In this document: in pieces, positions 59,350-64,000 of the stretch | Position numbering within the stretch: the first letter of the stretch is position 1 | Layout of the letters: every line of letters starts with the position of its first letter | NCBI GenBank assembly: GCA_946811185.2 | Contig: OX328109.1 | Location: 34,766,129-34,830,128 of the forward strand | DNA length: 64,000 bases | Direction of reading: 5' to 3' | Source of the DNA: Hippopus hippopus | Lineage: Eukaryota; Mollusca; Bivalvia; Cardiida; Cardiidae | Notes under the pieces: model-generated | What the model saw: the letters and a program-made list of their open reading frames with translations, nothing else | Told to the model about the DNA's origin: nothing | Database searches by the model: none | Position numbers and translations under genes: made by a program

Positions 59350-60371
59350 TACTCGAGGGTTGTTTGGAAAATTCGTAGAATTTTGTTCTATCTCTAGTCC
59401 AACAGAAACACTGCAAATGATAAAATCAACAGGAGCACATGATAAATGCAGTCCAGCTTTTGTCTACAAATGGCATTCGCGTTTTAGGAGCGGAAGAGAA
59501 TCTATTAATGACGATTCCAGGAGCGGTCGACCGGCAGTCATAACTTCTTCGATTAAGAAGTCGGTAAAGGATATGGTTCAGACCGACAGAAGAACCACCG
59601 TCAGAACTATTGCTAATGAACTCGGTGTTTCGTGCTCAACAGTACATGGTATACTAACTGAGGAACTTGGCATGTCGAAAGTGAGTGCTCGGTGGGTACC
59701 ACGATTACTCAAGGAAAATGAAAAGGAGCGCCGAGTACACTGTTCACAGAAGTTTCTTCACCGCTACGAATCTGTTCGAAAGAAGCGCCCACACATGTCT
59801 CTGGACAGAATAATTCTACATCAGGATAATGCCCCTGGGCACAGAGCAGAATCTACACAGCTTGAGATTAATTTACTTGGTTTTGAAGTATTGGATCATC
59901 TGCCATACAGTCCAGATTTGGCTCCTATGGATTTCCGGGTTTTTCCCGAGTTGAAGGCGAGTTTGTGTGGAAAGCGATTCGATTCAGCAGAGGAACTTAC
60001 AGAACAGACTCAAATTGTTGTATCGTCACTAACTGAGGACTGGTACATTGAAACTTACAACAAATGGATGACCTGACATAAGAAATGCATAGATATTGCT
60101 GGTGACTATGTTGAGAAAGTGTGACGATCGCTTGATGTAAACGACGCTTGATGATTACACGACGTCATATTGACTTCGGCATGCTCCGGGTACCTCTAAC
60201 ATACTTATTTTAAATAGACATAATTTTCGTGTGATGTAGAGCATCGTTTTGGTTTTCATAGAATTTATAGAAGAGATGTTGAAGTTTAAGTAGGTATGAA
60301 ATTCTTTGTAATACTGAGAATATTGTGTGATTTATAACAAAATTCTACGAACTTTCCGAACAACCCTTGTA
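59350..60371 (+). mobile_element. internally deleted mariner (Tc1/mariner) element with TIRs and TA duplication
   Basis: Inverted ends of about 30 bp: left at 59355 (AGGGTTGTTTGGAAAATTCG), right ending at 60366 (reverse complement AAGGGTTGTTCGGAAAGTTCG). TA dinucleotides at 59350-59351 and 60370-60371 fit mariner target duplication. The element is about 1.02 kb, against roughly 1.3 kb for a full mariner, so about 0.3 kb is gone. Confidence 0.9.
59360..60121 (+). pseudogene. mariner transposase, deleted and nonsense-mutated
   Basis: The frame 59360-60076 reads an N-terminal helix-turn-helix region (FVYKWHSRFRSGRESIND, RSGRPAV, TVRTIANELGVSCSTVHGIL), then jumps from CSQKFLHRYES directly to RKKRPHMSLD, removing the segment with the first catalytic Asp. 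The other two remain: HQDNAPGH and SPDLAPMDF, 34 residues apart, the D34D spacing of mariner. A TGA at 60074 interrupts KWMT; the frame then continues HKKCIDIAGDYVEKV to the natural stop at about 60121. The 5' untranslated part and true start codon are also lost, since the open frame begins inside the left TIR. It cannot encode active transposase, but its ends could still be mobilised in trans. Confidence 0.9.
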
Positions 60372-60429
60372 TAACTGTCTCAATGACTGGAGAACAAAAG
60401 AGATATTATGACATGAATTCTGTACCTAT

Positions 60430-62390
60430 GATAACTCTTTACCAGACAACAAATTTACAGACTAGTCCAAAATGAAAGCATTTGCAGATGACAAATGAAA
60501 TGTGGATCAAACAAAAGAACTTGTTAAAGAAAGGATAAATTACATAATTGGACAGAGAAAAATGCTGTTACCGAAATTTCAGATTTGTATTGAAAGTTGT
60601 TGCAGATGACAAACTGAAAGGGTAGAATGTTTTGTTGAAGAAAAGCACCGCAGGTAGGTGCCAACGCTCAACTGCATATGCTTTGAGAAATAGATTGATT
60701 TTCAGTGAAAATTTTATGTGGAAAAAGGGGCATAACTGTGTAAAAATTATTTTGATGGTTACCTGCCCGTTGTAAGGTTTCCCCTTTTGATAGCTAATGA
60801 CTAGTCTAAGTTTGAAGTAAATCTCTTCAGTAATGACACAGATATTATAAAATGTCAACGTTTTAGCACAATGACAATGCAGACAACAAAGACACAATGC
60901 CAGGGCAACAACAGTACCTCAATGTTTTCTCAACTCTTCACCAAACGACAAAATTGTAGAACAGTCCAAAGTGAAAGCATTTGCAGACAACAAAATAAAT
61001 ACGGCTAAAAAATTGAAAATTGTTTTGAGAAGGGTAGAAGACATTGTGGGAAAAGGAGAAAATGCTGGTTACCAGCATTTTCTCCTTTTCCTACAATATT
61101 TTGAAAATGCTTCTTTCTCAGGGTCGTTAAAAGTCAGGATTGTGTTTTAACGACCCAGAGGAAAAAGCCTTCTGAGAACATTGTGAGAAAAGGAGAAAAT
61201 GCAGCATTTTCTCCTTTTCCCACAATGTTTTCTTCTCTTCTGAAGTCAAGTTTTAATTTTTGAGTCACATTTATTTTGTCGTCTGCAAACGCTTTCAATT
61301 TGGACAAGTCAAAAAATTTTGTCGTTTGGTAAAGTGTTAAAAAGCAGCCAAGCTAAATACTAGTAGCTGTTACTGAAACTTTGGACTCCTTCATATTGAA
61401 AGCTTTTGCAGACAACAAAATAAATAAGGCTCATACTGAAAGAGTAGAACATATTGGTGAAAAAGGAGAAAATGCTGGTTACCAGCTGGTTACCAGCATT
61501 TTCTCCTTTGCTCAAAGTGTCCTCCAGGAATGTTAAAACATGGGATTATTTGGCAATGAGGGAAAGAATGGCCAAAGCCAATTATCTACATTGATTTAGG
61601 TTGAATAATGGTACTGAGTACATTTTAATTTAATCCAAACAATTTTGTTTTTAACAAATCCTAGGAAGAAGCATTCAGAAGCATTTAGAAAACATTGCGG
61701 GAAAAGGTGAAAATGCTGGATACAAATGCTGGTACCCAACATTTTCTCCTTTTCCCACAATTTTTCCACCCTTTCAAAAGCAAATGCTACCACTGGAGCC
61801 ACATTTAATTTGTCATCTGCAAATCCTTCTAATATAGGCAAGTCTAAAATTTTGACGTCTAATGAAGAGTAAAATTATATAAAGTGCAGAAAACAATTTA
61901 GAAATATTACACAGAATGACAATTTCTATCTTACCTTTGCCTAAATTCTCACAAGTTTAACTAATGATGTGTTACACTGCATTTTCTGTCACCCCAATAA
62001 TACTTCCTTTAACCCTTTGCCAAACGATCCCAAGTTTTCACAACCCTGAAAGAGAGGGCTTTTGAAAACATTGTTGGAAAAGAAGAAAATGCTGGTACCC
62101 AGCATTTTCTCCTTTTCCAACAATGTTTTCTACCCTATCAATGAAAAAAATCATCATTTATGTTACATCTATTTGGTCGTCTGCAAATGCTTTCAACTTG
62201 GTTGAGTCGAAACTTTTGCAATGTGGTAAAGAGTTAACCCTTTCCTAAACAACCTGTGTTTTAACAACTGAGGAATAAAGCATGTAAAAACAGCACTGAA
62301 AAGGGGGAAATATTGGTAACTAACATTTTCTATGTTTCTCAAAGTGTTTTCTATCTTTCAAAAGACAACTTCAATTTAAGTTTTCAAAAA
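60430..62390. repeat. cluster of about eight H3 elements or fragments
   Basis: H3 copies in both orientations: about 60432-60570, 60930-61145, 61148-61342, 61370-61570, 61640-61875, 62010-62236 and 62236-62390. Well-kept cores at 61045 and 62070 (GGGAAAAGGAGAAAATGCTGG / AAAATGCTGGTACCCAGCAT). One at 61475-61500 has its centre CTGGTTACCAG doubled. Confidence 0.8.
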
Positions 62391-62654
62391 TGGACATTTG
62401 TGGAATGACCTTACTTTCATCACTACTGATCAATTGCATTGTATTTTTTTTTTTTGAAAATACTCTGCTTTCAACCTTATTTCAGTCACATAACTGCATC
62501 ATCGCACTCATTCATGCAAAACTTCATGGGAACTAGGATTTTCTCCTTTTCCCACAATGTTTTGTAACCTTTTCAAATCCCAATACTAAATCAAAATTAA
62601 ATTTTTTGCTTACCTATGTTTTCAATTTAAAAAGTTTTACAACTGTGACATGTA

Positions 62655-62885
62655 GTATAAAGTTACCCTTTACCACACATGTTTCAATGATCCTTTTGAA
62701 AGAAAAAACATTTGAAACATTAAGGGATAAGGAGAATATACAGGTAACCTGTGTTTTCTCCTTTCCCCACAATGTTTTCTACCCATTAAAAGACATATGG
62801 GATTATTTGAGTAACAGTAATTGGTCGTCTGCAAATGTTTTGAATTTGGACTAGTCTAAAATTCTGTTATGTGCTAAGGGATTAA
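62655..62885 (-). mobile_element. H3 MITE just 3' of the hydroxylase stop
   Basis: AGTTACCCTTTACCACACAT to GTTATGTGCTAAGGGATTAA; ends 10 bases from the TAG at 62895. Confidence 0.75.
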
Positions 62886-62894
62886 GGTTTTATA

Positions 62895-63199
62895 CTAACC
62901 ATCATCTTCATCCAAATCTGAAGAAAATAAATAATTTAAAATACACCTTTCCACATCGGACACTTTTGGATGCCATACATCCACGATCAAAACTGCTCTA
63001 TCTCCCTGTTCAAGTAAACTTCCATCCAAACTAAGCGTACTTTCACTTTCTTCTTCACTTCCTCTGAGCAAAGTTCTGTTACTCCCTAAGTGTTCAACAC
63101 TGTGTAAAAATGAATCATCAAAAACTAAACACTTTCCTTCCGACCATGTTGTCTGATCTGATCCAACATGTAAAACACATTCATTGTTCGTAAGCAAAT
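62895..63199 (-). CDS. terminal exon, aspartyl/asparaginyl beta-hydroxylase domain protein (partial)
   Basis: The last 100 codons of a 2-oxoglutarate/Fe(II) oxygenase of the Asp/Asn beta-hydroxylase (ASPH/ASPHD) type. Acceptor TTATTTGCAG precedes the exon at 63199 and the stop TAG is at 62897-62895. EGKCLVFDDSFLHSVEH contains the second metal-binding His, and DRAVLIVDVWHPKVSDVER contains the 2-oxoglutarate-binding Arg and the family's WHP signature. In known members about a dozen residues separate these motifs; here there are roughly thirty, rich in Ser, Glu and Leu (RGSEEESESTLSLDGSLLE). The protein ends about 20 residues after WHP, as is usual. The exon(s) carrying the first His/Asp pair must lie beyond 64000. 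Domain call firm, exact orthologue unknown. Confidence 0.85.
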
Positions 63200-63307
63200 C
63201 TGCAAATAAAAACAAGTAATATTTCAAATTTATCTCAAAAATTCATCTCAATAGTTCAAATTTTTTTATCTCAATAGTTCAAAAAGGTATCTAATGTGAA
63301 ATTCCAT

Positions 63308-64000
63308 TAACTCTTTACTAGATGACAAAATTTAGGAGTTGTCTGAATCGAAAGCATTTGTAGAGGACAAATTGAATGAGGCTCAAATAATGAGACTTGT
63401 CTGTGATAGGGTAGAAAACATTGTGGGAAAAGGAGAAATGCTGGCTACCAGCATTTTCTCCTTTTTCCACAATGTTTCAAAAAGCCTTTCTCTTCAGGGT
63501 CGTTAAAACACAGTATAGTATTGTTTAGTATACTGTTAACTCTTAACCTTTTACCACACAATCCCAAATTTTAACAACCCCTAAAAAGGAGTATAGAAAA
63601 CATTGTGATGAAGAGGAAGAAATAATAACAAGCATTTTCTAATTTTCCGACGATATTTACCCCCCCCCCCCCCCCCCCCCCCTTTTTAATTACAAATCAG
63701 ATTATACCCATCTGCATAGGCTTTCTATTTGGGCAAGTCTAACATTCTGCCATGTGGTAAAGGGGTTTACTCTTATCACACAATCCAAAGTTTTAATGAC
63801 CCCTATGAAAAGGGGTTTTAAAAATATTGGTGACCAGCATTTTTCCTTTTCCCACAATGTTTTTTCCCACTTTTAATCACAAATTCCATTCTATGAGCAA
63901 CATTCAATTAGCCCTCTGAAAAACTTTTAACCCTTTACCAGATGACAAAATTTTAGACCTGTCCAAATTTAAAGCATTTGCAGTCGACAAATTAATTGTA
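63308..64000. repeat. three H3 elements, last cut by the window end
   Basis: 63308-63540 (TTAACTCTTTACTAGATGAC ...), 63538-63765 (with a C run at 63661-63682) and 63765-63930, then the start of another at 63930 (TTAACCCTTTACCAGATGAC). They lie in the intron directly upstream of the hydroxylase terminal exon. Confidence 0.75.

Overview
This is animal nuclear DNA: AT-rich, full of repeats, with GT-AG introns and no operon structure. The repeat content (hairpin MITEs, tRNA-headed SINEs, roughly 155-165 bp tandem cores next to GGAC microsatellites as in bivalve 'pearl' elements) points to a bivalve mollusc. I cannot fix the species from sequence alone.

Three host genes are supported, all on the minus strand. 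(1) A complete SLC6-type Na+/Cl- coupled transporter of 615 residues in 13 coding exons, 28710 down to 13944. Every splice junction could be phased and the exon lengths add to 1848 nt including the stop. (2) An intronless 810-residue multi-pass membrane protein of no family I recognise, 50748-48316. (3) The terminal exon of an aspartyl/asparaginyl beta-hydroxylase-domain gene, 63199-62895; its upstream exons lie beyond the window.

The rest is mobile DNA. There is a 5'-truncated, frameshifted LINE at 8.6-11.1 kb, and a mariner copy at 59.35-60.37 kb that keeps both inverted ends but has lost its central catalytic segment. Four families of short hairpin elements recur tens of times; I name them H1 to H4. 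H1 (about 260 bp) starts GAGCCATGCTC and has a 4-bp AAAT target duplication. H2 (about 212 bp) starts TTAACCCTTAGGCTGCTAAG. H3 (about 230 bp) starts TTAACCCTTTACCA and has a near-perfect central palindrome. H4 (about 230-260 bp) starts with a CAACACGCG-type end. H2 and H3 have TTAA flanks and CCCTT ends, which suggests piggyBac-type MITEs. Nested insertions give relative ages: H3 went into H2, and H1 went into H3. H3 is most crowded at 42.8-44.0 and 60.4-64.0 kb.

The most unusual structures sit at exon edges of the SLC6 gene. Intron 4 is largely a degenerate 17-bp minisatellite whose unit is the exon-4 end plus its 5' splice site, so the intron carries at least seven extra GTAAGT motifs. The terminal exon with its stop codon and 3' flank has been repeated downstream in units of about 204 bp, later split by H2 and H1 insertions. 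The transporter also carries Lys and Tyr at two normally Arg and Phe outer-gate positions.

Layout: 0-8.5 kb repeats only; 8.6-11.1 LINE; 12.9-14.06 duplicated SLC6 3' end; 13.9-28.7 SLC6 gene; 28.9-48.3 intergenic with H1-H4, SINEs and other inverted-repeat elements; 48.3-50.7 the 810-residue gene; 51-58 pearl-like arrays and MITEs; 59.3-60.4 mariner; 60.4-64 H3 cluster containing the hydroxylase terminal exon.
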